DNA of 64,000 nt from an uncultured cyanobacterium (GCA_903871775.1 CAIQIA010000021.1:24523-88522); one strand, 5' to 3'; positions 7,502-17,064 are shown, counted from the first letter of the stretch. Notes: generated by a model from the sequence alone, not told the origin. A program made the numbers and translations.

Positions 7502-9811
7502 TCAACCGCTGCCGCAGCGTGCCAGGTCGATCACGTCGGCCATCGAGCGGATCTGGTTCATGGTCGTCTGCAGCTGGTCGGCGCTGGCCAGTTCGATGCG
7601 CAGGTCGATGCGGGCCGGTTTGCCGAAGGCCGTGCGCACCCGCGCATCGCTCACGTTGATGCGGCTGTCCGACAGCCGCGTGAGGATGTCTTTGAGGATG
7701 CCGACCCGGTCGATCACCTCGATGCGCAGCTGGGTGGGGTAGCTGCGGCGGTGTTCGCTGCCCACCGGGTTCCAGCGCACCGGCAGCCGCCGTTCGACCG
7801 GCGTGGCGGCCACGTTGGCGCAGTCCTGCCGGTGGATCGTGATGCCGTGGTTGCCCAGGGCCACGGCCCCCAGGATCGGTTCGCCCGGCAGGGGGCAGCA
7901 GCAGCCCCCCAGCCGGTATTCGAGCCCCTCGACCCCCAGGATCGGGCTGCCGCCGCTGTCGCCCCGGGGTTCGGCGGCCTGGTCGCTGACGCTGCGGGCC
8001 AGGTCTTCATTGCTGGGCGGTGGGGTGGTGGCCGCCTCCTGCAGGCGCATCTCCTCCCGCAGGCGGTTGGTCACCTGCTGCAGCGACACCCCCCCAAAGC
8101 CCAGCGAGGCCAGCAGGTCGTCGGTGGCGGGCAGGTTGCAGCGCCGCGCCACCCGCAGCATCAGTTCGCCCTGCAGCAGCGTTTCGAGGCCGTCGCGACC
8201 CAGCTCCCGTTCGAGCATCTCGCGGCCCCGCAGGATGTTCTCCTCCCGGTGGCTGCGCTTGTACCACTGGCGGATGCGTTCGCGGGCGGTGGGGGTGGCG
8301 ACGAAGTTGAGCCAGTCGAGGCTCGGATGGGCCCCCTTGCTGGTGAGCACCTGCACGATGTCGCCGTTCTGCAGCGGTGTCGCCAGCGGACAGAGGCGGT
8401 CGTTGATGCGTGCCCCCTGGCAGTGGTTGCCCACCTCGCTGTGGATTCGGTAGGCGAAATCAACCGCCGTCGAACCCTTGCGCAGCCCCACCACATCACC
8501 GTTGGGGGTGAACACGAACACCTCCTCGTCGAACAGGTCTTCCTTGATCGACTTGAGGTAGTCGTTGTGGTCCTGGCCGCCGCCGTCCTTCTGCCAGTCG
8601 ACCAGCTGCCGCAGCCAGTTGAACCGTTCCAGCTCGTCGCCATCGGCCGGTGAGCCGCCTTCCTTGTACTTCCAGTGGGCGGCGATGCCGTATTCGGCCA
8701 CCTGGTGCATCTCGCCGGTGCGGATCTGCACTTCGATCGGCCGGTGGCGGCCGATCACGGCCGTGTGCAGCGACTGGTAGCCGTTCGGTTTCGGCAGGCC
8801 GATGTAGTCCTTGAAGCGCCCGGGTATCGGCCTGAACGTGTCGTGCACCACGGCCAGGGCCCGGTAGCAGCCCTCCACCGATGGGGTCACGATCCGCACC
8901 GCCGCCACGTCGTAGATCTCGTGGAACGCCTTCTGCTGGCGTTGCATCTTGTGCCAGATGCCGTAGAGGTGCTTCGGCCGGCCCACCACCTCGCATCCCT
9001 TCACCCCCGCCTGCTCGAGGCGGTTCCGCAGCAGCTCGACGGTCTGGCCCAGCCGGTCTTCGCGCTCGCTGCGCTTGCTGGCCACCTGCTGCTGGATTTC
9101 GCGGAAGGCCTCGGGTTCCAGCACCTTGAAGGCCAGGTCTTCGAGTTCCCACTTGAACCGGCCGATGCCCAGCCGGTTCGCCAGCGGTGCGTAGATGTCG
9201 CGGGTCTCGCCGGCGATGCGCTGCTGCTTCTCGGCCTTGAGCGCCCCCAGGGTGCGCATGTTGTGCAGCCGGTCAGCCAGCTTCACCAGCACCACCCGGA
9301 TGTCGCTGGCCATCGCCAGGAACATCCGCCGCAGGTTCTCGGCCTGGGCTTCGGTGCGGCTGGTGAAGTGAATGCCGCCCAGCTTCGTCACCCCATCCAC
9401 CAGCCGCCGCACCTCGGCGCCGAAGTGCTCCTCGAGCTGCTCCGGCGTCACGTCGGTGTCTTCGACCACATCGTGCAGAAAGCCGGCGGCGATCACCGGC
9501 GCGCTGGCGCCGATGTCGCGCAGCAGGTCGGCCACCGCCACCGGATGGACGATGTAGGGCTCACCGCTGGCCCGCACCTGGTTGGCGTGCAGCTGGTAGG
9601 CGAAATGAAAGGCCGAGGCCAGCAGGGCCTCGGTGTCGGTGGGACAGCTGTCGCCCCGCCCCGGCGGCACGTGCTCGATGCAGCGCCGCAGCCAGTCGGG
9701 CAGCGGGATCGCGTAATCGTCTGGACCGTGCAGGCCGCTCTCGCTCAGCTTCTGCGCCACAGCCCAGGGCAGCCCTGCGGCCGTTTCACCCCGGTCTGCG
9801 GCGTCGAGCAT
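7502..9811 (-). CDS. rel: Bifunctional (p)ppGpp synthetase/hydrolase, RelA/SpoT homologue
   Basis: 769 aa long RSH protein that makes and degrades the stringent-response alarmone. The HD hydrolase domain has HPVAVADLL and FLHDVVEDT (about residues 89-119). The synthetase domain has YDVAAVRI and KPNGYQSLHT. A TGS domain (VFVFTPNGDVVGL, STAVDFAYRIH), a Cys-containing middle region (YRLGGCCCPLPGEPI) and a C-terminal ACT domain (IEVIDRVGILKDIL) follow. The intact HD motif argues for both activities. The start MLDAADRG faces the divergent ABC gene about 70 bp away. Confidence 0.95.
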   Translation of the reverse strand: MLDAADRGETAAGLPWAVAQKLSESGLHGPDDYAIPLPDWLRRCIEHVPPGRGDSCPTDTEALLASAFHFAYQLHANQVRASGEPYIVHPVAVADLLRDIGASAPVIAAGFLHDVVEDTDVTPEQLEEHFGAEVRRLVDGVTKLGGIHFTSRTEAQAENLRRMFLAMASDIRVVLVKLADRLHNMRTLGALKAEKQQRIAGETRDIYAPLANRLGIGRFKWELEDLAFKVLEPEAFREIQQQVASKRSEREDRLGQTVELLRNRLEQAGVKGCEVVGRPKHLYGIWHKMQRQQKAFHEIYDVAAVRIVTPSVEGCYRALAVVHDTFRPIPGRFKDYIGLPKPNGYQSLHTAVIGRHRPIEVQIRTGEMHQVAEYGIAAHWKYKEGGSPADGDELERFNWLRQLVDWQKDGGGQDHNDYLKSIKEDLFDEEVFVFTPNGDVVGLRKGSTAVDFAYRIHSEVGNHCQGARINDRLCPLATPLQNGDIVQVLTSKGAHPSLDWLNFVATPTARERIRQWYKRSHREENILRGREMLERELGRDGLETLLQGELMLRVARRCNLPATDDLLASLGFGGVSLQQVTNRLREEMRLQEAATTPPPSNEDLARSVSDQAAEPRGDSGGSPILGVEGLEYRLGGCCCPLPGEPILGAVALGNHGITIHRQDCANVAATPVERRLPVRWNPVGSEHRRSYPTQLRIEVIDRVGILKDILTRLSDSRINVSDARVRTAFGKPARIDLRIELASADQLQTTMNQIRSMADVIDLARCGSG

Positions 9812-9879
9812 GGCCTTGTCCGGCTGGATCCATGCTATTCAGCAGCCTGCACGATGCCCCCCGCTGTGGGCGGCTGCCC

Positions 9880-11493
9880 ATGGGGTCCACCGGTCCGATC
9901 CTGCTGCTCGAGGGCCTCACCGTCGCCTACCCGCCGGCCGGGGGCGCTGCGGCCGAGCCCGTGCTGCGGGGCCTTGACCTCACCCTGCAGCCCGGGGAAC
10001 GGCTGGCCCTGGTGGGCCCCTCGGGCTGCGGCAAGAGCACCGTGGCGCGGGCGGTGCTGCAGCTGCTGCCGCCGGGCAGCCGCAGCGGCGGCCGGCTCGA
10101 ATTGCTGGGCCGCGATCCCCGCCGCCTCGGCCGGGCGGCCCTCAACCGCCTGCGGGGCGAAGCGGTGGGTCTGGTGTTCCAGGACCCCATGACCCGCCTC
10201 AACCCGCTGCTGAGCATCGGCGACCACCTCACCGACACCCTGCGGGCCCATCGCCCCGGCGATCCCCGCCGGGAGCTGCGCGCCCGTGCCCTCGACCTGC
10301 TGCAGCGGGTGGGCATCGAGGCCGATCGCTTTGGCAGCTATCCCCACGAGTTCAGCGGTGGCATGCGCCAGCGGGTGGCCATCGCCCTCGCCATGGCCCT
10401 GCGGCCGCCCCTGGTCATCGCCGACGAACCCACCACCAGCCTTGATGTGGCGGTGTCGGGCCAGGTGATGGCCGAACTCACCGGCCTCTGTCGCGAGCTG
10501 GGCAGCGCCCTGCTGCTCATCACCCACGACCTGGCCACGGCGGGGCGCTGGTGCGATCGGCTGGCGGTGCTGCACGAGGGGCGGCTGCTCGAGGAGGGGC
10601 CCGCCCAGCGGGTGCTCGGTGCCCCCTCGGAACCCCTCACCCGCCGCCTGGTGGCGGCCGCCCGCCGGCGCGAGGGGGGCGCCAGTCCTGAACCGCCGCG
10701 GGCCCCGGTGGTGCTCGAGCTGCACCAGCTGCGCTGCTGGCATCCGCTGCCCGGCCTGCCCTGGCAGCAGCGCTGGCTCAAGGCGGTCGATGGGGTCAGC
10801 CTGCAGCTGCACGCCGGTGAGACCGTGGGGGTGGTGGGGGCTTCGGGTTGCGGCAAGAGCACCCTCTGCCGGGCCCTGATGGGCCTGGCGCCGGTCCGTG
10901 GCGGGGAGGTGCTGCTGCAGGGTCGTGATCTGCGGCGCCTGCGCGGCGGTGCCCTGCGGGAGGCCCGCCGGCGGCTGCAGATGGTCTTTCAGGACCCGCT
11001 GGCCTGCCTCAACCCCGCCATGACCGTGGAAGAGGCCATCGCCGATCCGCTGCTGATCCACGGTCTGGCCGATCGCCCCGAGGCCCGGCGCCGGGCCCAT
11101 GAACAGCTCGAGGCCGTCGGCCTGCCGGCCGCCTTCGGGCCCCGGCTGCCCCGGCAGCTGTCCGGTGGTCAGCAGCAGCGGGTGGCGATCGCCCGCGCCC
11201 TGGTGCTGCGCCCCACCGTGCTGCTGTGCGACGAGTCGGTGAGCATGCTCGACGCCGAGGTGCAGGCCGAGGTGCTCGATCTGCTGCGCGATCTGCAGCA
11301 ACGGCTGGGCCTGGGGATGATCTTCGTCACCCATGACCTCGGCGTCGCCAGCGGCTTCTGCCATCGGGTGATCGTGCTCGACCGGGGCCGCATCGCCGAG
11401 GAGGGGCCCGGCGACGTGCTGTTGTGCGCCCCCATGGCCCCCATCACCCGCCGGCTGGTGGAGGCCTGTCCCCGGCTGCCCCCCGCCGCCTGA
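9880..11493 (+). CDS. ABC transporter with two fused ATPase domains (peptide/nickel type)
   Basis: About 537 aa from MGSTGPILLL; an upstream in-frame ATG at 9832 would add 16 residues of poor quality. Each half has a full nucleotide-binding domain: Walker A GPSGCGKST and GASGCGKST, signatures FSGGMRQRVAIA and LSGGQQQRVAIA, Walker B VIADEPTTS and LLCDESVSM. The pattern is that of fused DppD-DppF/GsiA-type ATPases of the oligopeptide, dipeptide or nickel importer class. No permease or binding-protein gene lies beside it, so its partners must be elsewhere. The stop overlaps the next start by one base (TGATG). Confidence 0.9.
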   Translation: MGSTGPILLLEGLTVAYPPAGGAAAEPVLRGLDLTLQPGERLALVGPSGCGKSTVARAVLQLLPPGSRSGGRLELLGRDPRRLGRAALNRLRGEAVGLVFQDPMTRLNPLLSIGDHLTDTLRAHRPGDPRRELRARALDLLQRVGIEADRFGSYPHEFSGGMRQRVAIALAMALRPPLVIADEPTTSLDVAVSGQVMAELTGLCRELGSALLLITHDLATAGRWCDRLAVLHEGRLLEEGPAQRVLGAPSEPLTRRLVAAARRREGGASPEPPRAPVVLELHQLRCWHPLPGLPWQQRWLKAVDGVSLQLHAGETVGVVGASGCGKSTLCRALMGLAPVRGGEVLLQGRDLRRLRGGALREARRRLQMVFQDPLACLNPAMTVEEAIADPLLIHGLADRPEARRRAHEQLEAVGLPAAFGPRLPRQLSGGQQQRVAIARALVLRPTVLLCDESVSMLDAEVQAEVLDLLRDLQQRLGLGMIFVTHDLGVASGFCHRVIVLDRGRIAEEGPGDVLLCAPMAPITRRLVEACPRLPPAA

Positions 11494-13031
11494 TGGCCCT
11501 CGATTCCCCCCTGCAGCGCCGGCTGTCGCTGTTCTCGCTGGTGATGGCGGTCGTCACGAGCACCATCGGCTCGGGCTGGCTCTTCGCCCCCTACCTGTCG
11601 GCCCGCCTGGCGGGTCCCGCCAGCCTGCTGGCCTGGCTCGCCGGCGGTCTGATGGCCTTTCTCATCGCCCTGGTCTTCGCTGAGCTCGGGGCGCTGGTCA
11701 GCAGCTCCGGCGCCCTGGCCCAGGTGCCGCTGCTCACCCACGGGCGGCTGGCGGGCTTCCTCGGTGGCTGGACCGCCTGGCTGGGCTACGTCGCCCTGCC
11801 CACCATCGAGGTGCTCGCCACCGTCGAATACCTGGGCACCGTGCTGCCCTGGCTGGTGCAGGATCACGGCGGCAGCAGTGGCCTCACCCCGGCGGGCCTG
11901 GCCTGGGCGGCGGTGCTGCTGCTGCTGTTCGGCTGGATCAACCTCAGCGGCATCGACGCCCTGGCCCGCTGGATCAACGGGCTCACGGTCTGGAAACTGC
12001 TGGTGCCCCTGGCCACGGCTCTCGTGCTGATCGCCGTCGCCTCCCATCCGACCAACCTGCAGGTCGGTGGGGTCACCGTCGCCGGTGGCCTCGAGGCCCT
12101 CAGCACCGGCGGCATTCTCTTCAGCCTGCTGGGCTTCCGCACCGCCATGGACCTGGCGGGTGAGGCGCGCCAGCCCCAGCGGGATGTGCCCCTGGCCATG
12201 GGCCTCGGGCTGGGGGTGTCCCTGGCGATCTATCTGGTGCTGCAGCTGGCCTTTCTGCTGGCGGTGCCCCCGGCCGACCTGGCGCGGGGCTGGGGCGGGC
12301 TGTCGCTCACGGCCCAGGGCGGCCCGCTGGTGGCGGTGGTGCTGGCGCTCGGCCTGCCGCTGCTGGCGACATTGCTGATCACCGATGCGGTGGTCTCCCC
12401 CAGCGCCACGGCGATGGCGTACATGGGCACCGCCGCCCGCGTGAACTGGATGATGGCCACCCTGGGGCTGCTGCCGGCCCGCTTCGCCAGCCTCAACCGG
12501 GCCGGGGTGCCGGCCTCGGCCCTGCTGGCCACGGTGGCGGTGGGGGTGCTGCTGCTGCTGGCCGGTCCGAGCTGGAGCGCCGCCGTCAGCCTCGTCACCG
12601 CCGCCCTGGTGATCGCCCTGGCGACGGGGCCCGTGAGCCTGCTGGCCCTGCGGCGCCAGCGCCCTGATCTGCCACGGCCCTACCGGCTGCCCCTGGCCGA
12701 AGTGCTCTGTCCCCTGGCCTTCGTGGCGGCCAGCTGGGCGATCGTGTGGTGCGGCTGGTCCAGCCTGCAGCTGGCGGTGCCGGTGGTGCTGCTGCCCACG
12801 TTGCTGCAGCTGGCCCGTGGTCGCGGCGCCGATGGGGGAGGGGTGCTCTGGTGGTTCCCTTACCTTGTCGGGCTGGCCCTGGCGGCCGCCCTGTTCGGGC
12901 CCGGGCGCCCCTGGGCCCTGCCCTCCTGGCAGCTGCTGCTGGTGGTTGCAGGATTCTCCCTGGCGATCTTCCCCCTCGCGCTGGCCTCCCGCCTCGACGA
13001 ACCCTCGCCGGAGGCTGGCCTCAGGCTGTGA
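11493..13031 (+). CDS. APC-superfamily amino acid permease
   Basis: 512 aa with about 12 membrane helices. The N-terminal helix motif VTSTIGSGWLFAPY matches the unwound substrate-binding helix 1 (G-S/T-G) of APC amino-acid/polyamine transporters. Further helices follow to the basic end LASRLDEPS. Translation start ATG 11493 shares a base with the stop of the ABC ATPase gene, so the two are co-transcribed, although they belong to different transporter classes. The substrate is not predictable. The 3' end overlaps the NADH dehydrogenase gene by 11 bp, tail to tail. Confidence 0.85.
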   Translation: MALDSPLQRRLSLFSLVMAVVTSTIGSGWLFAPYLSARLAGPASLLAWLAGGLMAFLIALVFAELGALVSSSGALAQVPLLTHGRLAGFLGGWTAWLGYVALPTIEVLATVEYLGTVLPWLVQDHGGSSGLTPAGLAWAAVLLLLFGWINLSGIDALARWINGLTVWKLLVPLATALVLIAVASHPTNLQVGGVTVAGGLEALSTGGILFSLLGFRTAMDLAGEARQPQRDVPLAMGLGLGVSLAIYLVLQLAFLLAVPPADLARGWGGLSLTAQGGPLVAVVLALGLPLLATLLITDAVVSPSATAMAYMGTAARVNWMMATLGLLPARFASLNRAGVPASALLATVAVGVLLLLAGPSWSAAVSLVTAALVIALATGPVSLLALRRQRPDLPRPYRLPLAEVLCPLAFVAASWAIVWCGWSSLQLAVPVVLLPTLLQLARGRGADGGGVLWWFPYLVGLALAAALFGPGRPWALPSWQLLLVVAGFSLAIFPLALASRLDEPSPEAGLRL

Positions 13032-14445
13032 TCGTCTCGGGGGCGCCGGCGGGGTCGGCCTCCACCGGCAGCGGCGCCCGCTCGAGACCCACGTCGACCG
13101 CCATGTGCTGGTTGGGAGCGCCGGTGATCAGCAGTGAAGCCCGCTGCTGGGTGCCGATGCTCCAGAGCCACTTCACCAGCAGGCTGAGGCGGTTCTCGTT
13201 GTCGGGCATGAAGCCCAGGTGGGCCACCCCCCACAGAAGCCAGCCCAGGAACCCGCTCACCCGCCAGCCCCGCAGGTCGGCCACGGCCGACAGCGGCGAG
13301 ATCACGGCCATGCTGCCCAGGTCGGTCCAGCGGAACGGTGCCTGGGTGCGGCCCTCCAGGCGGGCCAGCAGGTCGAGCGCCACCCAGCCCCCCATCTGCA
13401 CGGCGGGCCCCGCCATGCCCGGCAGCGGTTTGCCGTCGGCGGTGTGGCTGTACGAGCACAGGTCGCCCACCACGCGGATTTCGGGATGGCCGGGGATTGA
13501 GAAATCAGACTCCACGATCACCCGGCCGCCACGGTCGGTGCTGCAGCCGGTGCGCTCCGCCAGCAGACCGCCCAGATGGGAGGCCCGCACGCCGGCGGTC
13601 CAGCAGACCGTGGCGGCCTCCATCACCACCTCTTCGCTGCTGCCGTCGTCGGCCTTGCGGGTCAGCACCAGCCGCCCGGGTTCGATCCGCTGCACCCGGC
13701 CCCCCAGCAGCAGCCGCACGCCGGCTTTCTCGAGGCTCTGGGCCGCCGCCGCCGAAAGGCTGGGGTGCATGGCCTTCAGCAGCCGGTCGCCGGGGTCCAC
13801 CAGGGTGACCTGACACATCGCCGGGTCCAGCTGGCGGAAGTCGCGCTCGGCGCTGTTGCGCATCAGGGGGCTCAGGGAACCGGCCAGTTCGCAACCCGAC
13901 GGACCACCGCCGATCACCACCACCGACTGCAGATAGCGGCGCCGTTCGGGATCGGGCGTCTGTTCGGCCTCCTCGAGGGCCGACAGCACCCGGCGGCGGA
14001 TCTCGCGGGCGTGCTCGAGAATCTTCATCGGCGGAGCCGACTCGCGCCACTCCTCATGGCCGAAGTAGCTGCTGCCCGAGCCGCTGGCCAGGATCAGCGT
14101 GTCGTACCGCAGCCGCCGGTCGTTGAAGACCACCTCGCGCTTGTCGGTGTCGAGGTCGACCACTTCCCCGAGCAGAATCTGCACGTTGCGGGCCCGTTCG
14201 AACTGCTCCCGCAGCGGCGTGGCCACATCGGCCTCCGAGACCAGGCCGCTGGCCACCTGATACAGCAGCGGCTGGAACAGGTTGAAGTTGCGCTTGTCGA
14301 TCAGCGTGACCCGCACGGGGCGGTTGGCAAGCCGGTGGGCGGCCTTGATGCCGGCGAAGCCGCCCCCCACGATCACCACATGGGGCCAGGCCTTCATGGC
14401 CGCTTCCGCCGGCTCGAGTTCCAGAAAAAAGCGTTCCTTGGCCAT
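13021..14445 (-). CDS. Type II NADH dehydrogenase (NDH-2)
   Basis: 474 aa. It has two dinucleotide folds: VVIVGGGFAGIKAAHRL near the N-terminus for FAD and VVVIGGGPSGCELAG in the middle for NAD(P)H. TVCWTAGVRAS and the late VVGDLCSY are typical NDH-2 motifs, and the C-terminal region is hydrophobic and probably membrane-associated. It oxidises NADH and reduces quinone without pumping protons. The ATG at 14445 (MAKERFFLEL) is preferred to an upstream TTG. It is divergent from a LuxR-type regulator 100 bp away, which may control it; this is inference. Confidence 0.9.
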   Translation of the reverse strand: MAKERFFLELEPAEAAMKAWPHVVIVGGGFAGIKAAHRLANRPVRVTLIDKRNFNLFQPLLYQVASGLVSEADVATPLREQFERARNVQILLGEVVDLDTDKREVVFNDRRLRYDTLILASGSGSSYFGHEEWRESAPPMKILEHAREIRRRVLSALEEAEQTPDPERRRYLQSVVVIGGGPSGCELAGSLSPLMRNSAERDFRQLDPAMCQVTLVDPGDRLLKAMHPSLSAAAAQSLEKAGVRLLLGGRVQRIEPGRLVLTRKADDGSSEEVVMEAATVCWTAGVRASHLGGLLAERTGCSTDRGGRVIVESDFSIPGHPEIRVVGDLCSYSHTADGKPLPGMAGPAVQMGGWVALDLLARLEGRTQAPFRWTDLGSMAVISPLSAVADLRGWRVSGFLGWLLWGVAHLGFMPDNENRLSLLVKWLWSIGTQQRASLLITGAPNQHMAVDVGLERAPLPVEADPAGAPETITA

Positions 14446-14545
14446 CGTCCGGCAGGGTGAGGGGAGGAGCGCCCGCAACGTAGCCAAGGTCTGCGGTGGT
14501 GGCTGTCAGGCTTGGATGCGGCCGTCTTCGCCCGCCGCAGGTCCG

Positions 14546-15241
14546 ATGGAGTTCCGTGCCGAGCACCCGGTCCTGCAGGCCCGTCATGACCTGCTGCGGC
14601 TGCTGCTGCGCGACCGGCCTGTGCTGGTGGCGATCACGCCGCGGCTGCTGGCCCTGAGCCTTGCCTTCCAGGACGGTGAGCAACCCGGCGGGGGTGACCG
14701 CATCATCGTCACCTCGCAGGCCGAGGCCCTGGCGGTGCTGGATCAGCGCCCCGGGCCATGGCTGCTGGTGGTGGGGGAGCACCTGGCCGATGGCGCCGGC
14801 CTTGACCTGATTCGGGCGGTGCGCACGGCGGGCGGGCCGCACCGCTGCCTGCTGCTGCTCACCCACAACCACCGGGTGCTGGTGCGGTCGGCCCTGGCCG
14901 CCGGGGCCGATGCCGTGCTGCTCGACGACAGCATCGGTCGCACCGGTGCGTTGGTGTTCGCCGTCGATCAGGTGCTGCGCGGGCGCACCTTCGTCGATCC
15001 GGCCCTGGGGTCGGCGGAGGCACCGCCGGGCCCCGCCGGTGCGGTGGAGGAGCTCACGGACCGCGAACTTGAGGTGCTGCAGCTGGTGGCCCGGGGCTGC
15101 AGCAACCGCGAGATCGCCGAGCAGCTGCAGATCGCCCCCACCACGGCCCGCGATCACGTGCAGGAGATCCTGCGGCGGCTGCGGGTCAGAACCCGGGCGG
15201 CGGCGGCGGTGGAGGGCTGGCGGCAGGGCTACTGCTGGTGA
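14546..15241 (+). CDS. LuxR-type regulator with degenerate receiver domain
   Basis: 231 aa. The C-terminal 65 residues form a LuxR/FixJ helix-turn-helix (LTDRELEVLQLVARGCSNRE, IAPTTARDHVQEIL). The N-terminal domain looks like a receiver. The segment that should carry the phosphoacceptor Asp reads LLVVGEHLADGAGL, so the position equivalent to Asp in LLDxxLPDG is Gly, followed by Glu. It may work without phosphorylation. Divergent from NDH-2. The 3' end overlaps the pseudouridine synthase gene by 56 bp. Confidence 0.85.
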   Translation: MEFRAEHPVLQARHDLLRLLLRDRPVLVAITPRLLALSLAFQDGEQPGGGDRIIVTSQAEALAVLDQRPGPWLLVVGEHLADGAGLDLIRAVRTAGGPHRCLLLLTHNHRVLVRSALAAGADAVLLDDSIGRTGALVFAVDQVLRGRTFVDPALGSAEAPPGPAGAVEELTDRELEVLQLVARGCSNREIAEQLQIAPTTARDHVQEILRRLRVRTRAAAAVEGWRQGYCW

Positions 15242-16307
15242 TCGCCGCGCCGGTGATCCCCTGGGTGCGGCGCAGCCAGGCCAGCAGGCGCTCGAACGGT
15301 GCCGGCAGCGGTGCCTCGAAGGTCAGGCGTTCGCCGCTCACCGGATGGTTCAGGGCCAGCTGCACGGCATGCAGGGCCTGGCCCGGCAGCTCCACCGGCA
15401 GGCGGCGGCAGCGGCTGTAGGTGGCATCCCCCACCAGCGGATGGCCCATGTGGGCGCAGTGCACGCGGATCTGATGGGTGCGGCCGGTGTCGAGCCTGAA
15501 GCGCAGCAGGGTGTAGTCCCCCAGCCGTTCGAGCTGCTGCCAGTGGGTGCGGGCCTGGCGCCCCTTCTCGTCACTCACCACCGCATATTTCTTTCGGTCG
15601 ACGGGGTGGCGGCCGATGGCCCCCACCAGGGTGCCGCTCTCGCCGGCGGGAACGCCATGCACCACCCCCAGGTACTCCCGCGAGGCGATCCGCCGCTGGA
15701 TCTGACCCTGCAGGGCCACCAGCGCCTGCTGGGTCTTGGCCACCACCAGGCAGCCCGTGGTGTCCTTGTCGAGCCGGTGCACGATGCCCGGCCGGCGTTC
15801 GCCGCCGATGCCGGGCAGGTCGGGGCAGTGGTGCAGCAGGCCGTTCACCAGGGTGCCGTCCCGGTTGCCGGGGGCCGGATGCACGGTGAGGCCGGCGGGT
15901 TTGTTGACCACGATCAGGTGGGCATCCTCGAAGAGCACATCCAGCGGGATCGCCTCTGGCTTGAGGTACTCGAGGGGCTCCGGCGGCGGCATCCACAGCT
16001 CCACGGTGTCGCCCTGGCGCAGGGGGGTCTTGGCCCGGCCGGTGCTGCCGTTCACCCGCACATAGCCGTTGTCGATGAACTTCTGGATCCGCGCCCGGCT
16101 CTGCTCGGGCCGCTGGCTCACCAGCCAGCGGTCGAGGCGCATCGGCAGGGGTTTCGGATACTGCAGGATCAGGGTCTCTCCGGGCCCTTGCCGTGGGTCG
16201 GCCGCCGGTGCGGGGGTCGACCCCTCATCCGGGGAGTTGTGCTGATCGTCGCCTGGACCCTGGATGCCGCTCTCCTGGGGCCCTGGGTTCCGATGTTCGA
16301 CAGTCAT
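15186..16307 (-). CDS. RluD-family 23S rRNA pseudouridine synthase
   Basis: 373 aa. An S4 RNA-binding domain (MRLDRWLVSQ, NGYVRVNG) is followed by the pseudouridine synthase domain with the catalytic Asp in HRLDKDTTG and the motif GRTHQIRVH. It isomerises uridines in large-subunit rRNA. The first 50 residues are low-complexity (PQESGIQGPGDDQ), so a downstream start is possible. The tail is a run of serines and prolines (SSSPAASPPPPPPPG) encoded where the gene overlaps the LuxR gene. Confidence 0.9.
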   Translation of the reverse strand: MTVEHRNPGPQESGIQGPGDDQHNSPDEGSTPAPAADPRQGPGETLILQYPKPLPMRLDRWLVSQRPEQSRARIQKFIDNGYVRVNGSTGRAKTPLRQGDTVELWMPPPEPLEYLKPEAIPLDVLFEDAHLIVVNKPAGLTVHPAPGNRDGTLVNGLLHHCPDLPGIGGERRPGIVHRLDKDTTGCLVVAKTQQALVALQGQIQRRIASREYLGVVHGVPAGESGTLVGAIGRHPVDRKKYAVVSDEKGRQARTHWQQLERLGDYTLLRFRLDTGRTHQIRVHCAHMGHPLVGDATYSRCRRLPVELPGQALHAVQLALNHPVSGERLTFEAPLPAPFERLLAWLRRTQGITGAAITSSSPAASPPPPPPPGF

Positions 16308-16381
16308 CGCATCAGCCTAGGGGGCCGCCTTTGACCTCCCGGCTGGATCAGGTTGACTGTCATCCGCTGGATTGCCCTCCC

Positions 16382-17041
16382 ATGGCCCCCACTCCTGACC
16401 CCGCCGAGGGGCTGCGGCGGCAGCTGACCCACGGCCGCGGTCGCCTCTGGGTGCTGCTGGCCATCACCCTGGTTTGGGTGATGGATGTGAGCCTGCTGCG
16501 CCACATCGAACATCACCATGTTGTGGCCAACACCTACAACGCTGCCCTCAGCGCCGGCGAACGGCTGAGCACCCTGGTTTTTGTGATGGTCACCCTGGGG
16601 CTTTCGGTCTCGCTGTTCAGGGGCAACGGCCGTGATCTGTTCCGCTGGGCGCTCACCTATCTGATTCTGTCCATGGTCCAGGTGGTGGCCAATGTGTTGT
16701 CGATGGTGGCCACGGCCAGCGCGATCCATGGTGGTGGCCTGACCGGTCTCTGGGATGTGGCGGCGGTTTACATGCAGAGCGTGATTGTGTTCATGTTCAT
16801 CTACGTCTTTCTCGATGTCTCCACCCCAGGGGGGGCATTCGTGTGGCCGACCCGCGAGGGCGAGGCTCCCCCTGTGCCCCATGTCATTGATTATCTGTTC
16901 ATCTCCCTGAACGTGAACTCGACCTATGGACCCACCAGCGAAGCGGTGGTGTCGCGGCCGGCCAAGCTGTTCATGGCCCTGCAGGTTCTGCTGGCCATCC
17001 TGATGCTCACCGTGCTGATCGCCCGGGCCGTGGGTGCGTGA
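16382..17041 (+). CDS. Multi-pass membrane protein with a pore-loop-like segment (DUF1345-like)
   Basis: 219 aa from MAPTPDPAEG. Helices are visible at LWVLLAITLVWVMDV, LSTLVFVMVTLGLSVSLF, LTYLILSMVQVVANVLSM, VYMQSVIVFMFIYVFLDV and the C-terminal LFMALQVLLAILMLTVLIA. Just before the last helix FISLNVNSTYGPTSE resembles the pore-loop position of two-helix channel domains and DUF1345 proteins, but lacks TVGYG. Function unknown. A single His-rich loop (RHIEHHHVV) follows the first helix. It stands 75 bp from the divergent pseudouridine synthase gene. Confidence 0.65.
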   Translation: MAPTPDPAEGLRRQLTHGRGRLWVLLAITLVWVMDVSLLRHIEHHHVVANTYNAALSAGERLSTLVFVMVTLGLSVSLFRGNGRDLFRWALTYLILSMVQVVANVLSMVATASAIHGGGLTGLWDVAAVYMQSVIVFMFIYVFLDVSTPGGAFVWPTREGEAPPVPHVIDYLFISLNVNSTYGPTSEAVVSRPAKLFMALQVLLAILMLTVLIARAVGA

Positions 17042-17064
17042 ACCGCCCGGTCGGCGGCGTGCTG

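Noticed and set aside
7391..8653. A long open frame opposite rel and the channel gene
   Set aside because: Arg/Pro/Gln-rich shadow caused by high G+C; the opposite strand has clear conserved proteins.
15186..15235. Proline run at the C-terminus of the pseudouridine synthase as a functional tail
   Set aside because: It lies in the overlap with the LuxR HTH coding region, so it is likely a by-product of that sequence.
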